NCBI GenBank assembly: GCA_023376005.1
Contig: CM042157.1
Location: forward strand, 52,039,833 to 52,103,832
Source: Doryteuthis pealeii
Lineage: Eukaryota > Mollusca > Cephalopoda > Myopsida > Loliginidae
Length of the DNA: 64,000 nucleotides
Reading direction: 5' to 3'
Part shown: in pieces, positions 34,861 through 46,087 of the stretch
How the letters are laid out: the number at the start of each line of letters is the position of its first letter
Position numbering within the stretch: the first letter of the stretch is position 1
Notes under the pieces: generated by a model
What the model was told of the DNA's origin: nothing
Seen by the model: the letters and a program-made list of their open reading frames with translations, nothing else
Databases searched by the model: none
Position numbers and translations under genes: made by a program

Positions 34861-35739
34861 ATAATTTTTGTTTTATAAGCAGAAATAAATGAGGCAAACT
34901 TCTTTGGGTGAAAGATAAAAGTTGAGAATAAGGGATTATTTTAAGAGAATTATTCTATACAAATATTCTAAGCATTGGAAAATTGGATGAAATGGAATGT
35001 TTTCTATATATGTTCATAAGTAACCAAAAAGTATTCTGAACTTACTACAATAAATTAATATTTGAAATTATAAAAATAATGTATGAATATATTATTTCAA
35101 TTTCACACTTAATGTTATCATTAGACACTGATTACATGGAGTATGAAAGATAAATAATATGCTTTGCAAAAAAATTCAGATAATAACTTATATAGTTTGT
35201 ATGTTTTATACGTATTGAATACTGTTAACCAGAAAAATCTATAATACTATATGTGTTTTTATACATATATGTATGTAAACATGCATGCATGTACATATAA
35301 CTATGTGCACATGTGAGAATTCATAATGGTAACATGTGATCCATTGTCAGTATGTATGTACAACTCTCACATTGATAAAGACTATATATTTTCCTTGTTC
35401 ATTTCTCATAAGAGTCAGTCTAGTCAAATATGTCCATCTCATGATTCTATTTCACATACTTACAAGTTATTGTTATGAATATATGCAAAATATCTGATTT
35501 TATTAACTATAACCCAATTTTTTAAAAATATTTCAACAATGTAGCCTTAATTTCACATTTTTTATTTTTGAAGGCCACAGATATCATTTCAAAAATTAAG
35601 ATGCTTTCCTAAATGAAATATCTTTTAAGCTGAAAATATATTTTTTAAAATAGGAAAATGTTTCTAGAATTTTTTGAATAATGATTCTTAGTCAGAAAGG
35701 GATCTTGTCAAAATGTAAATGAACAGAATATATATATGT
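34861..35739. other. Intergenic, no feature seen
   Basis: AT-rich; no open frame, RNA gene or repeat recognised. Confidence 0.5.
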
Positions 35740-35756
35740 GTGTGTGTGTGTGTGTT
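35740..35756. repeat. TG microsatellite at the left end of a Penelope-like element
   Basis: Short (TG)n preceded by TATATATA, directly abutting the left inverted arm. Confidence 0.8.
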
Positions 35757-38054
35757 AATAAAAGAAAGAAAGTATAGAATGGATAAAATAGGATATTTTA
35801 ATCAATTTTACTTATACGTGTTTCGGTCAGGAGTTTATCCATGTGTACATTATTCAAACTATTATTATTTTTAAATAACCAAATGAAATGAAATAATAAT
35901 AATAGAAAAAATGTAGAAATGTTCTGCACACAAAGAAAATTCGACCTTCCTCAGAGTAAATCCTTATTTTTTTAAATGAAATTCGTTGGAAAGCAGAGAA
36001 TTTTTGAAATGTTAAAAAAAATAACTTTTTAAAAAAATCACGTGAAGAGTGTTCAAATGCAAGAAAGACGGTTAATGACATCATGTCACATGCAACGGAT
36101 TTTGAAGCAGAGAGATGATGGCTGGAATAAAGTTTTGTGAAATTTTGATTTTCAAAGCATGAGGGATTTATTTATTTTTTTAAATAGAAATTATACAAAT
36201 GTGTGATTTGTTGGTGGTTAATTTATTAATTTGTTAATAAGAGTCATTATAGTGATTTTCTAAATAAAATTGTTGTTTTAGTCAAATCAAAATGAGTATT
36301 TAAATATGTTAGGGAACATAAAACAAATTTGCTGTTTCATGTTATTAGGAGGAGAGTAGAAACTATTATTATGCATGGGTAAACAAACATCCCTCTACGC
36401 CCCCTATCATTTCAGGTATCGGTACAACATCGCAAAATCCATAGCCAAAATACTAACCCCTTTACTAGGTTCTATTAGCCCCTCTCACATAAAAAACAAT
36501 AATAACAAACTAACATTCAAAGTCCATCACAAAACAAACAGTAAAAATGACTACATACATTTTTATTCTAAATAAGACAAAAAAGGGCATTCTTATAGGT
36601 TTCTTCCTTAGGGCCCAAAGAATCTGTTCTCCAACTTTTCTAAATGAAGAATATGAATACATCTTTTACAATACCCCGTTTCCTTCATACATTGCGCCAA
36701 GTTAAAAGCTATTAAAATCTACAAAAACAAACAATATTCTACAAACTCAACAAACCCTAACAACATCCCCAAAACCAAGTACATCACACTACCTCAAAGC
36801 CCTATAACGCCTTTAATTGAAAAAAATCTAAATCATCTAGGAATTAAAACTGTCACCCGCACAAGTAAAACAATTAGACATTTACTAAAACACTCCACAA
36901 ATAAACAAGAATCCAATGCCGGTGTTTATAAAATATGTTGAGAACAATGCGATAAGGTCTACATCAGTGAAACTGCCAAAAATTTTAAAAAACGATTGTA
37001 TGAACACTCTAAAGACCTAAAATTTGGAAATACATCCAATTCATTAGTAAAACACAATTTATTAACAAATCAGAATTTTATTTTGGAGAAATCTTCAATG
37101 ATCGCTTTTATCCACAGTCAAAACGCACGTCGTATCGTAGAATCCTGGGCCATTTCGATTCTCAATACTTTACCACAGAGACCTGGTTTTTATAAAATAT
37201 CACCATTCCTTGCTAGAATTATATTAAAAAACTTCAATATACAACACTAAATTTCAAAATATTTAAACCTAATAAAATTTCTAAATCATTTTCCTAACTT
37301 TTTAAAAAACTTAAATTTCTTTCCTTATTTCCCTATTTCCTTTTCACTAAAACTTAAAACCTTCTCCTGTCTATATTAAATTACATTGTTCTATTTCCTT
37401 TATTTATCTTGCCACCGTCGTTATCATCGGCTTTACCCATGCATAATAATAGTTTCTACTCTCCTTCTAATGACATGAAACAGCAAATTTGTTTTATGTT
37501 CCCTAACATATTTAAATACTCATTTTGATTTTACTAAAACAACAATTTTTAATTAGAAAATCACTATAATGACATTATTAACACATTAATAAATTAACCA
37601 CCAACAAATCACACATAGGTATAATTTCTATTTAAAAAAAAAAAAATCCCTCATGCTTTGAAAATTAAATTCCACGAAACTTTATTCCAGCCATCATCTC
37701 TCCGCTTCAAAATCCGTCGCATGCGACATGACGTCATTAACCATCTTTCTCGCCCACGTTTGAACACTCTCTTCACGTGATTTTTTTAAAAAGTTATTTT
37801 TTTTAACATTTCAAAAATTCTCCACTTTCCAACGAATTTCATTTTAAAAAATAAGGATTTACTCTGAGGAAGGTCGAATTTTCTTTGTGTGCGGAACATT
37901 TCTACATTTTTTCTCTTACTATTATTTCATTTCATTTGGTTATTTAAAAATAATAATAGTTTGAATAATGTACACATGGATAAACTCCTGACTGAAACAC
38001 GTAAAATTGATTAAAATATCCTATTTTATCCATTCTATACTTTCTTTCTTTTAT
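35757..38054. mobile_element. Penelope-like element with long inverted arms
   Basis: The left arm (35757-36383) and right arm (37432-38054) are inverted copies of about 625 bp that differ at scattered sites. They enclose about 1 kb with plus-strand reverse transcriptase and GIY-YIG remnants. Both ends abut TG or TA microsatellites. Penelope-like elements are known for terminal repeats in direct or inverted orientation and for a C-terminal GIY-YIG nuclease. No TATA box or intact frame is seen. Inside the arms, TGACCGAAACACGT and TGACTGAAACACGT may be the worn GAAAC box of a ribozyme, but no stem II is present. Confidence 0.75.
36375..37250 (+). pseudogene. Penelope-like RT/GIY-YIG remnant
   Basis: Plus strand, three segments. 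At 36375-36572, YNIAKSIAKILTPLLGSISP and SHIKNN match the start of the Penelope RT palm. At 36571-36700, GILIGFFLRAQRICSPTFLN then EEYEYIF matches the RT C-terminal part. At 36696-37250, LGIKTVTRTSKTIRHLLKHS leads to AGVYKIC, a stop, EQCDKVYISE and KKRLYEH, then a frame to NIQH. GVYKI and KVYIS correspond to the GIY and YIG motifs (Gly replaced by Ser), followed by Arg and His and later a Glu in RRIVES. The central palm with its catalytic Asp pair is absent, so an internal deletion joins the first two segments. Clearly inactive. Confidence 0.7.
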
Positions 38055-38063
38055 TTCTTTTTT

Positions 38064-38067
<4 letters not shown>

Positions 38068-38094
<27 letters not shown>
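38068..38094. repeat. (TA)n microsatellite
   Basis: Abuts the right arm of the Penelope-like element. Confidence 0.9.
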
Positions 38095-38099
<5 letters not shown>

Positions 38100-38198
38100 A
38101 TTTATTAATATTGATAATATAGTTTGCTATATTTAGAAGTAAAGAGTGCTTAATATCATTAATAGAGCATATGTATTTAAGTTAGGGTAGTGAAAACA

Positions 38199-38281
38199 TT
38201 GGTAACTGTCAGTTTCTCGCCTATGCGATTTTTAAACCAACTTGGTTTGAAAATTGACATTGAGAAACTGACAGTTACCAA
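38199..38281. repeat. Hairpin with perfect 20-bp arms
   Basis: 38199-38218 (TTGGTAACTGTCAGTTTCTC) is the exact reverse complement of 38262-38281. The loop holds a second small inverted pair, AAACCAA/TTGGTTT. Outside the arms the pairing continues weakly. It is either a short foldback element or a hairpin RNA; the sequence cannot decide. Confidence 0.75.
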
Positions 38282-39449
38282 GTACCATCACCTATTTTTA
38301 TAGTTGATGGCATGATTTTATAACCTAAGAATTGTGTACTTGTCTTTAATAGGATTTTATTATTTTCATTTTATTTGTTTCAAATCCCACTTGGAGTTTA
38401 TTTGTGTATCTGATGTCGGACTGAAATAAATGCAAATGAAAAATGGTCAAATAATGATTATGTAGATACTTATGATTTGATTTAAATGATGTGTGCATCC
38501 GAGCTTGCAAGTGTGTGATATTTAGATTTTTTTTTAAAAAGCAACAAAAAAAATAATGAATAAAAACCGGGAAATACCTCATTTTCTGGGGGAAATCTGT
38601 TTGAATTTTTTTTAAATTATTTATTTATGAGATCTTCAGGGCTACACAAAGACCTGATAAATGTGAATAATGTACTACATCTGAAAACAGATCAAATAAA
38701 ACCATGAAAGAGAGTGTTGTTAAATCTGATTTTTTTTTCTTTTCAATTTGAAAAACCACCATGATTTTTGTTTGTGTTAACAAGCCCATTTTATTTCCTC
38801 TCTGGTGAGAATTTTTGCATATCTTGTGTAAGTGGACATTTTAAATATAGAACTTTTTAAAAATGGCTGTGAAATGATATTGGCAAAACAATTTGGCTTG
38901 TATTGACACCTGTTTCAAAAAAATGTAAACTCATTAAACATTCTTGTATCTTTATACACTTTGATGAAAAAACTGATGATGATAATAATTATGACAATAT
39001 TTACACATGCTTGAATATAATGCAACATTCACTGTGTTATTTTTCTTTCAAAGCAGCAGTTGAAGGATCTTATCTGCCCAGACCCACAACCAGTAAGGAA
39101 AGTTTGCAGGTGAATAATAACAGAAGTAAGGCTGGGTTTTTCTCAGGTGATTAAATTAAAATGTTCAATAATTTTTGCTCGCTCCACCCTGTCTATATTC
39201 CTTACTTTTTTCTTCTTAAGACTTTATATTTTTGTCAACTGCAAATTTACAACTAGACATTTATTTTAAATTTTACCTATCATGATATTTTTTCAGTTTG
39301 TAAATTTTCTTTTAGAAAATTTATATAATTTCCTGAAATATATGATCAAGATGTAATATTTGTTTTTCAAAATAAGACAATTCTGCAGATTTTTTCTTTT
39401 GAAATCAAGAATTTTAGAAAATTATTTACTTTCTCTCTGGCAGTCTTAA
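38282..39449. other. Intergenic, no confident feature
   Basis: AT-rich. The only coding-like spot is 39057-39109, with an acceptor-like left side and a donor-like GTGAAT, but without a partner exon. Confidence 0.4.
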
Positions 39450-40247
39450 AGTCAACCAATTTTAAGTTATTGATGATTTCTGATTTTTTCATAGCAAGAT
39501 TGATATCCCACTGTGGCACTCCATCTATGACAATTTTTTTCCTATCATTATTTCAGATATATTGAACATTATTTGTACCAAAAAGATAGTTTGGTGTTTG
39601 CTAAGGACTGAAGTAACATCAGTTAAAATTTTGCAAATCAGAAATCATTAATAACTTAAAATTGGTTAACTTTAAGACTTTTTAGATAGAATTTCTGGAT
39701 TCCTTGGACAAAAATAATTTTATAAACCAATTTCTAGGAGTAGGGAGGTTCTAGAACTCATTTTACAGACAAAATTAGATTTTAAAAAGTCGGCATTTTT
39801 CAGTACCTCAAATTTGGAAAGCTAAAAATTGAGATAACTACGTTAATTTTTGCAATTGGAAGCTCATTTTTAGGGATTGTCTAACTTTAAGATAGTCCAC
39901 ATTTGTACCAAATTTCAGAAAAATTGAAGTGCAAAATTTTTAACAAAATGTTGTAGCTTCGGTTCTGAGCAAAAAACAAACTATCTTTTTGGTACAAATA
40001 ATGTTCAATAGATATGAAATAATGATAGAAAAAATCTTTGTCATAGATGCAGTGCCACATTGGGATAATGATGTTGCTATGAAAAATCAAATATCAATAA
40101 CTTAAAATTGGTTAACTTTTTCAGACTTTTTAGATAACCTTTTTGGATTCCTTGGGCCAAAATGCATTTATAAACTCATTTTTAGGAGTAGAGAAGTTCT
40201 AGAACTCATCTTACAGACAAAAATAGATTACAAAAAATTGCCATTTT

Positions 40248-40290
<43 letters not shown>

Positions 40291-40440
40291 CAAATTTGGA
40301 GAGCTAAAAATCAACATAACTCTCAAATTTTGGGGATTGTCTAACTTTAACATAGTCCATACCTGGAAAAGATTTCAGAAAAATTGAAGGCGGTGGGTGA
40401 CATGGCTTGGATGATTTGACATGGAGTTAATGAAAACTGA
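39450..40440. mobile_element. Internally repeated transposon fragment
   Basis: 39450-39600 recurs inverted at about 39960-40130, and 39640-39830 recurs directly at 40085-40345. The right end, GATTTGACATGGAGTTA, resembles in inverse orientation the CATTCCATGTCAAA sequence at 29584-29597. A (CA)n run interrupts it at 40251-40287. No coding sequence. Best read as a non-autonomous, rearranged DNA transposon. Confidence 0.45.
40251..40287. repeat. (CA)n microsatellite
   Basis: 37 bases of uninterrupted CA repeats. Confidence 0.95.
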
Positions 40441-41071
40441 AATTCAAACAGTCTATTCTAGAATTTGAAATTTCCACAGTGGTAATCACTTCTACTTCCA
40501 CTTCCACACACATTAGGTGACATAGTGATAATCAATTTGGAAAATAGAATCAGTGTAGTGTTTAAATTCTTGCTGAAGTTATTTGTATTTACATTGAATA
40601 AAGCCATGCCTCATCATTGATATGTTGTGATAGAGAAAAATGGAATCAGATTCTTCCCTGTTACTCATTCCATATTATTGAGAACTTGATACTTATTAAA
40701 GAGGTGGTCATTGCAAAATAATTCCTCTTGCTTTGTATACTATGAAGGAAAAAAGTCAAGAGTGGTATTTTCATTAATTTCTGACCAACCAACAATGTGT
40801 GTAATGTTAGACATAATGGCTTTACTATGTAAGAAAAGTATCAATGTATTGTTTGTCTTAACAACTAAATTAAATCTAAAGTAATGATTATCATTTGTCC
40901 TTAGAAATCTTGTCTGAACTATTTTGGTCTTTATGTAAATTCCTTTTATGAATATGAACCAATTATACATATTTTTAGTTTTTGATTAGTTTTTTCATAA
41001 TTTTTGTTGGCTTTCATTACACTGGTTTTAGTCAATCTATTCTTCAGTTATTAAACTAAGTATTATCTTTA
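40441..41071. other. Intergenic, no feature seen
   Basis: AT-rich sequence without recognisable gene or repeat. Confidence 0.5.
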
Positions 41072-41140
41072 GATAAAACTTGAACTCATAGCTCATGTCT
41101 TGGTGATGATGCTTTACTATTTAGGCTATGGAAACTATTC
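41072..41140 (-). repeat. Possible decayed tRNA-derived SINE head
   Basis: Minus strand has TAGCCTAAATAGTAAAGC, comparable with a tRNA A-box region (TAGCTCAGT-GGTAGAGC pattern), and GAGTTCAAGTTTT, comparable with a B box, 42 bases apart. An inverted 22-base near-copy of the A-box part lies at 41285-41306. Weak. Confidence 0.25.
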
Positions 41141-41306
41141 TAATGAGATAGAAATCTCATTGATTATCTTTTTCTTCCAACTTTTGTTCTATGCTGTATT
41201 GTTGATTAACTGGTAGTAGAAGTAATAGCAACTGTGTTTTGAGGCTCTAGGCTAAAGTATTTTCAATATTATACATAACTATTACTAAATAGTAAAGCAC
41301 CATCAC

Positions 41307-43820
41307 GTGACATAAATTCACAGAGCAAAGATACAATTTTTCTGAAGCTACTACATTTCTCTAATTATCCATAACTTAATTTAACATCTGAAAAATAAAT
41401 TGACCAGAAAAGGTATGATAAAAAACGCCAAAAAAGGATTTTAAATTTTGATAACTAAAATTACTTAATCTGAAAAACAACTGAAAGAATTCAACTGCTT
41501 TTGATATGGAACTGCTTTATAGGAACCGCCACTAACAGATGGATTATGTACATATTAGGAAGGCCTAAGAGTGTATGTTGAAATGTTGTCCTAAACCCAG
41601 CCAGGATGAGAATGGTAGTTAGAATGATACCTGATTAATTAGTATGGACCCTTTAAGGGGAAAGTATAGTGTACCTGGGCTGTGGAGTCTAAAAAGAGCC
41701 CTGGAATTTCTTGAGTCTTAGAAAATGTTTGCTTATATTGAAAACTAGCCTTCCCATTTTGTATGATCCTTCCAACTTATGACATAAAATCTGAATAATT
41801 AATGTGGCTTGGTGAATTAGGGATTACTGTCAGCAAAATCTTCCCTAATGTGAAAATCAGATTTATTCAAAACAAAACAAAAAGAAGAAACATTGATGTA
41901 TTGATGTGCATTTAACTGATGTAATTGTCTAAGAAATACTTGCAAAATTTCCTCTTTAAACAAATTTAACCTCCTAACCACTGAATTTCTACAGACAAAA
42001 TTTCATCATTTTTGTTTTTCATCTATAAAAAGATAATACTGTATTGTTTTGAATCTGTGGGTTATTGTGAATGAAATAAGTGGCAATAGTGTTTCCTTTA
42101 TCAGTAGATGTAAGTACTTCTACAATATATACTGTAATAAGTATTTGTGGTAAGAAGGCTATAGCTACTTCTCTTTATAAATTGTTTTGAATTAGTTGGG
42201 TAATCATTATAGTGAATGAAATAAGAGTCTACAATGGGTCCAGTTTACATTGTAGTTGTTTGAAATTAGAGAGTAGTTAGAATGAACTAAGAAAGTCTAG
42301 TGGTTCCACTTGTTTGTAGAGGCAGCAACAACTTCAAAACATTAGTTTGTATCTGTAGCTGGGAGATTAATCTGCCAAATAATAAAATTTCCCAAAGAAG
42401 AACCATTTTTTGACTATTGGCTTTTTTCTTTTGGCTATGAATTTTAGGTTTTTCCTAACAACAAATTGGTTATGGCTCTGGGCTTGCTGCATTGATGCTT
42501 TGAACTGAATATTATAAACTTATGATCACTGCAAGGGTACACTTTTTGTAAAACACATTCTTCTCAAAGCTTTTCACCATTGGTTGAACAACCCAAACTT
42601 GTTGATTGTCTTTTTAAATTATTTTGATTGAATCTCTCATTGCTTTAAAAGAATTACTAAACTGCTGTTTTGATATAATTTACCCAATATTATTCTGCAT
42701 CTTAACATGTTCAGCACCAAAGGACATTAAACTTTTTGGTACTTTACCTGTTAAACAAAGAAAACAAAGTTGGTGCTGAAAGTGTTAAAGAAAAAAAATG
42801 ATGCAATTGATTTTTCTACAAATTCAAAATATAAATGTGATTTCCTTGTGAAAAATTTCATTGGATTTTGTAAAATTATTATAACAAAAATATATTTAAG
42901 TTTATTTTTAATTTAAATTCAAATTTATCCAAACTAATTTTTTTTAAATTATTATTAAAAAAACCATTAAATTTTTTTTAAATATTTAATTTTAATTCAA
43001 AATTACAATTTTTCATTTAAATTTATTTAATCTAATTCTTATAAATTGATTTTTTTAAGTATTGCTATAATATAAATGTGATCTCCTTATGCAAAACATG
43101 AACTGACTGGATTTTAAAATGTTTTTATTTCTCATGCAAGAAAGAAAGAAATAAAAGAATAAATACTAAAATGAGGAGATGTTTAATCTAATGAAAATGA
43201 TAAGCTGGTATTTCATTTGGAAAATGGTTGTTCAATAAATCTTGACATTTATCACCTCTGCTACTGTGAGAGAAGAGAGAGAGAGAGAGAGAAACAATTT
43301 TCAAGGTCAGTATCCTGGAATTCAAAGGACTAATTTTAACCTTCAACTTAATTTATTTACAAATATATTCAAATATTTTTATCATTTTTTGGTCAGTAAA
43401 AGAATAACCAAGCAAATGAAATGTTCTTTAAAGTTATTGAAGAATTACAAAAAATATAAGTAGGATTAATAGTGACCCCTATCCATCCAAAGTATTTTTT
43501 AAACCAGAGGTTCTTTTCCTTTTTTTCATTTGAGTCAATTCATATTCTAATAATCAAATTAGTTTTTCTATATTAGGCACTAAGAGCATATGCCCCAGCC
43601 AAGTCCCATCATTGGTATAGAATAAAATGATTATCTGAGAAATAAGTTTCCCTCAGTAACTTTTTAGTACCCTTTAAAAAAAAGCCTTTTAATTTTATAC
43701 CCCAAAATTTTCCTCAAAAAAAAGGAAAACAAAATGGCATGAGAAAATGATTGCTAATATAACAAGCAGACCAATGCATTCAAGCAACATTAAGTACATC
43801 AAGAATAGGAGGAGGGGAAA
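41307..43820. other. Intergenic, AT-rich
   Basis: Nothing supportable except an imperfect 19-bp inverted pair (42702-42720 with 42770-42788), A/T-only blocks near 42900-43040, and a short GA run at 43268-43290. Confidence 0.5.
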
Positions 43821-43924
43821 ACTTACAGTGAAGTCATGCTTAAAGCACAAAGTTAAGCAGTGATAAACCTGCTTAGTATTTCGATGAGTGACCACTTAGG
43901 AACTGCAGGTAGTGTAAGCAGTTT
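43821..43924 (+). pseudogene. Decayed 5S rRNA-like sequence
   Basis: The segment follows animal 5S rRNA in order: AAAGTTAAGCAG corresponds to the GAAGCTAAGCAG of the internal promoter region, CCTGCTTAGTATTTCGATG to CCTGGTTAGTACTTGGATG, GTGACCACTTAGGAA to GAGACCGCCTGGGAA, and GGTAGTGTAAGCAGTTT to GGTGCTGTAGGCTTT. The first 40 bases match more weakly. Divergence is too high for a working gene, so this is a pseudogene or the head of a 5S-derived SINE. Confidence 0.6.
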
Positions 43925-44000
43925 GAAGCTTGTTGACTAATCAAAGCTTAGGGATAGGGTCTCCAACACCTACTTTGCTTTGTAAAGATATATATATATA

Positions 44001-44056
<56 letters not shown>

Positions 44057-45016
44057 TAAGTTTTTGGTATGTACGTGTTGACGTATAAGTTCAAAACGGG
44101 AGGTCACTCTGATTCGAAATCTTGCATGCATATTAATATCCTTCTAACTAAGAAACACGCCAAATTTGGTTATTGATTTTTACTGATTAAAGGATATAAT
44201 TAATTAATTAATCCAAAATCACCCAATTTGCGAAACTGTCCACGGAATTTATCGCCTATTTATAGTCCAATCTTAAAAATATCCATATGGTTGGAAAGAA
44301 GAGAAATTAATCTTTCTCAGTATATAATTTGTATGAGTCTTTATCCATTGAATTATTTTTTATAGCGAGTTAGAAAAAAATTATTTTGCTTTAGCTGTCT
44401 GAGACAGCTAAAGTATGTTTTAACGAAAAATCAAATCTTATTCATATCGCAATCTTTTTATTCCTGTCTTTAAAATATTAATTTAGTTAGAAATGAAATG
44501 AAATAATCTAATTTACAAATATTTATTTGGTAAGAAAGATATGGTTTTATCGATTGAATTATTTTTTATAGCGAAGTAAACAATAATAAGCGAAAGCATT
44601 TAATAATAACTCAACTTTGTTTTTAATCAGTATTTAATTTTTTTGTATATACAAAAAAAGTTTTAGAAAAAAATTATATAACTACTTATTTCATAAATAA
44701 GTAAACATATAGTTGTAATAACAATAACAAAAATTTTAAAATAAAAATACAATGTAGTTGAATAAATTATATGAAGAAGTTTAACTTAACATTTCGTAAG
44801 AAACAGTGTTTGAAATGTTAAGTTAAGCTTTGTTTCTTTCGTAAACAAAATATAAAATGAAAATGATTTTAATGTATGTAACTTGAATAAGAAAATTTGT
44901 TATTTAATTTATCATGATTCTAATGATAAATGAATAGGCAGATTTTTTTAAAATTAAGTCACCACTTCCTTTTTTTTTTCTCTTTCTTTTTTTACTAAAA
45001 ACCGTCAAAACGGTCG

Positions 45017-45335
45017 GAAAATTAGGGTGACCCAGAAAAAACAGAACCCACAAATTTTGTAATAAAACTGTTAATTTTAACTAGGAGGTTTAGGGTTAGG
45101 GTTGGGGTTTATGGTTAGTTTAATGGGAAAATAAATAGATAATTTGGGTTCGTTTTTTTTTTTCTGGGTCACCTGTATACAGGATGACCCAGAAAAAACA
45201 GAACCCACAAATTTTGTAATAAAACTGTTCATTTTAACTAGGGGGATTAGGGGTTGGGGTTAGGGTTAGTTTAATGGGAAAATAAATAATTTGGGTTCTG
45301 TTTTTTTTGGGGGGGTCGCCCTAATTTTCCCACCG
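45017..45335. mobile_element. Tandem pair of palindromic MITE-like units
   Basis: Two units each start GTGACCCAGAAAAAACAGAA or GATGACCCAGAAAAAACAGA and end in the inverse (TTGGGTTCTG, T-run, GGGTC). The outer ends extend the symmetry (GGAAAATTAGGG on the left, CCCTAATTTTCC on the right). Each unit is about 150 bp and includes short TTAGGG-like runs (45089-45110, 45250-45275), too short to call telomeric. Confidence 0.6.
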
Positions 45336-45527
45336 TTTTTCAAGTTCAGCCCTTATCTCGAGATTTCTTTTAATCATTTATTAACATTTTTTTTAAACTT
45401 TAGAAGTTACTTTAATTCACTCATATTAGTGTCGTCTCGAATATAACATTTATTTCGACCGTTTATTCATTAGACAATTCTTGGCGATTTTTTTTTTAAA
45501 TTTGATAAATAATTATCTCTTATTAGT

Positions 45528-45900
45528 TACCACCAATTTTCCCTGTGAAATTTAGCCCCCCCCCCTATATTTAACACAATGAAACTTATAAATTAAAATT
45601 AATATCATCTTGAAAAAAGTTTTCCATTCAAAAGAAGAAACATTAAACAAACTCCTGATGATTATTTTTTTAAATTTCAGCTTACGGAAATAATGAAAGT
45701 TATTATTGGAAAACAATGTTTTCATTTTTTCACCGTTAAATCAACTGAAATTTAACGTAGCTAAAAACAACTTACGACAAGAGGATTTTTAAAATATACT
45801 ATGAAAAATCAATTAATGGTCTGATTTTCACGAAAATATATTAGGGGAAATATTTTTTTTACGAGGTCTACCCCCCATCCCCTATTTTATTTTGTGAGAT
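45528..45900. repeat. Repeat shared with unit C
   Basis: Diverged copy of 13103-13520 and 23645-24066, lying inside the Helitron-like element. Confidence 0.6.
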
Positions 45901-46009
45901 ATTAAAAGAATGAACCGAAATTGGGTATACCTATCTCATATTTTCTCCCCACTCACTCTTTGGTGTTCCTATTTTTTTTAGTCCAGTCATGGACTGGGTA
46001 CTTTAGCTA

Positions 46010-46054
46010 GTATATATATATATGTATACACACACACACATATATATATATATG

Positions 46055-46085
<31 letters not shown>

Positions 46086-46087
46086 TG
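46010..46087. repeat. TA/CA/TG compound microsatellite
   Basis: Alternating TA, CA and TG runs adjoining the Helitron-like end. Confidence 0.9.

Larger units (their letters stand above)
43987..46010 (+). mobile_element. Non-autonomous Helitron-like element
   Basis: The right end reads AGTCCA-GTCA-TGGACT (a 6-bp hairpin, 45980-45995), 11 bases, then CTAG at 46007-46010, followed by T. This is the classical Helitron 3' end: hairpin, CTRR, insertion before T. The left end is a TA-rich tract followed by a TTTTTGGTATGTACG-type head like those of non-autonomous Helitrons. There is no Rep/helicase coding. Inside are two perfect small hairpins (44389-44413 and 44781-44826), a doubled palindrome (45017-45335) and a repeat shared with unit C. 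The 5' terminus (TC) is not resolved in the TA tract. Confidence 0.55.

Noticed and set aside
35854..36084. Minus-strand Phe-rich open frame in the left Penelope-like arm
   Set aside because: Low-complexity translation of the arm; the inverse arm does not keep it open.
39057..39109. Possible small exon (VEGSYLPRPTTSKESLQ) with acceptor-like and donor-like borders
   Set aside because: It lies beyond the poly(A) signal of the only gene seen, has no partner exon and is too short to judge.
45089..45275. Interstitial telomere sequence
   Set aside because: Only two or three TTAGGG-like words in each of two MITE-like copies; they are part of that repeat.
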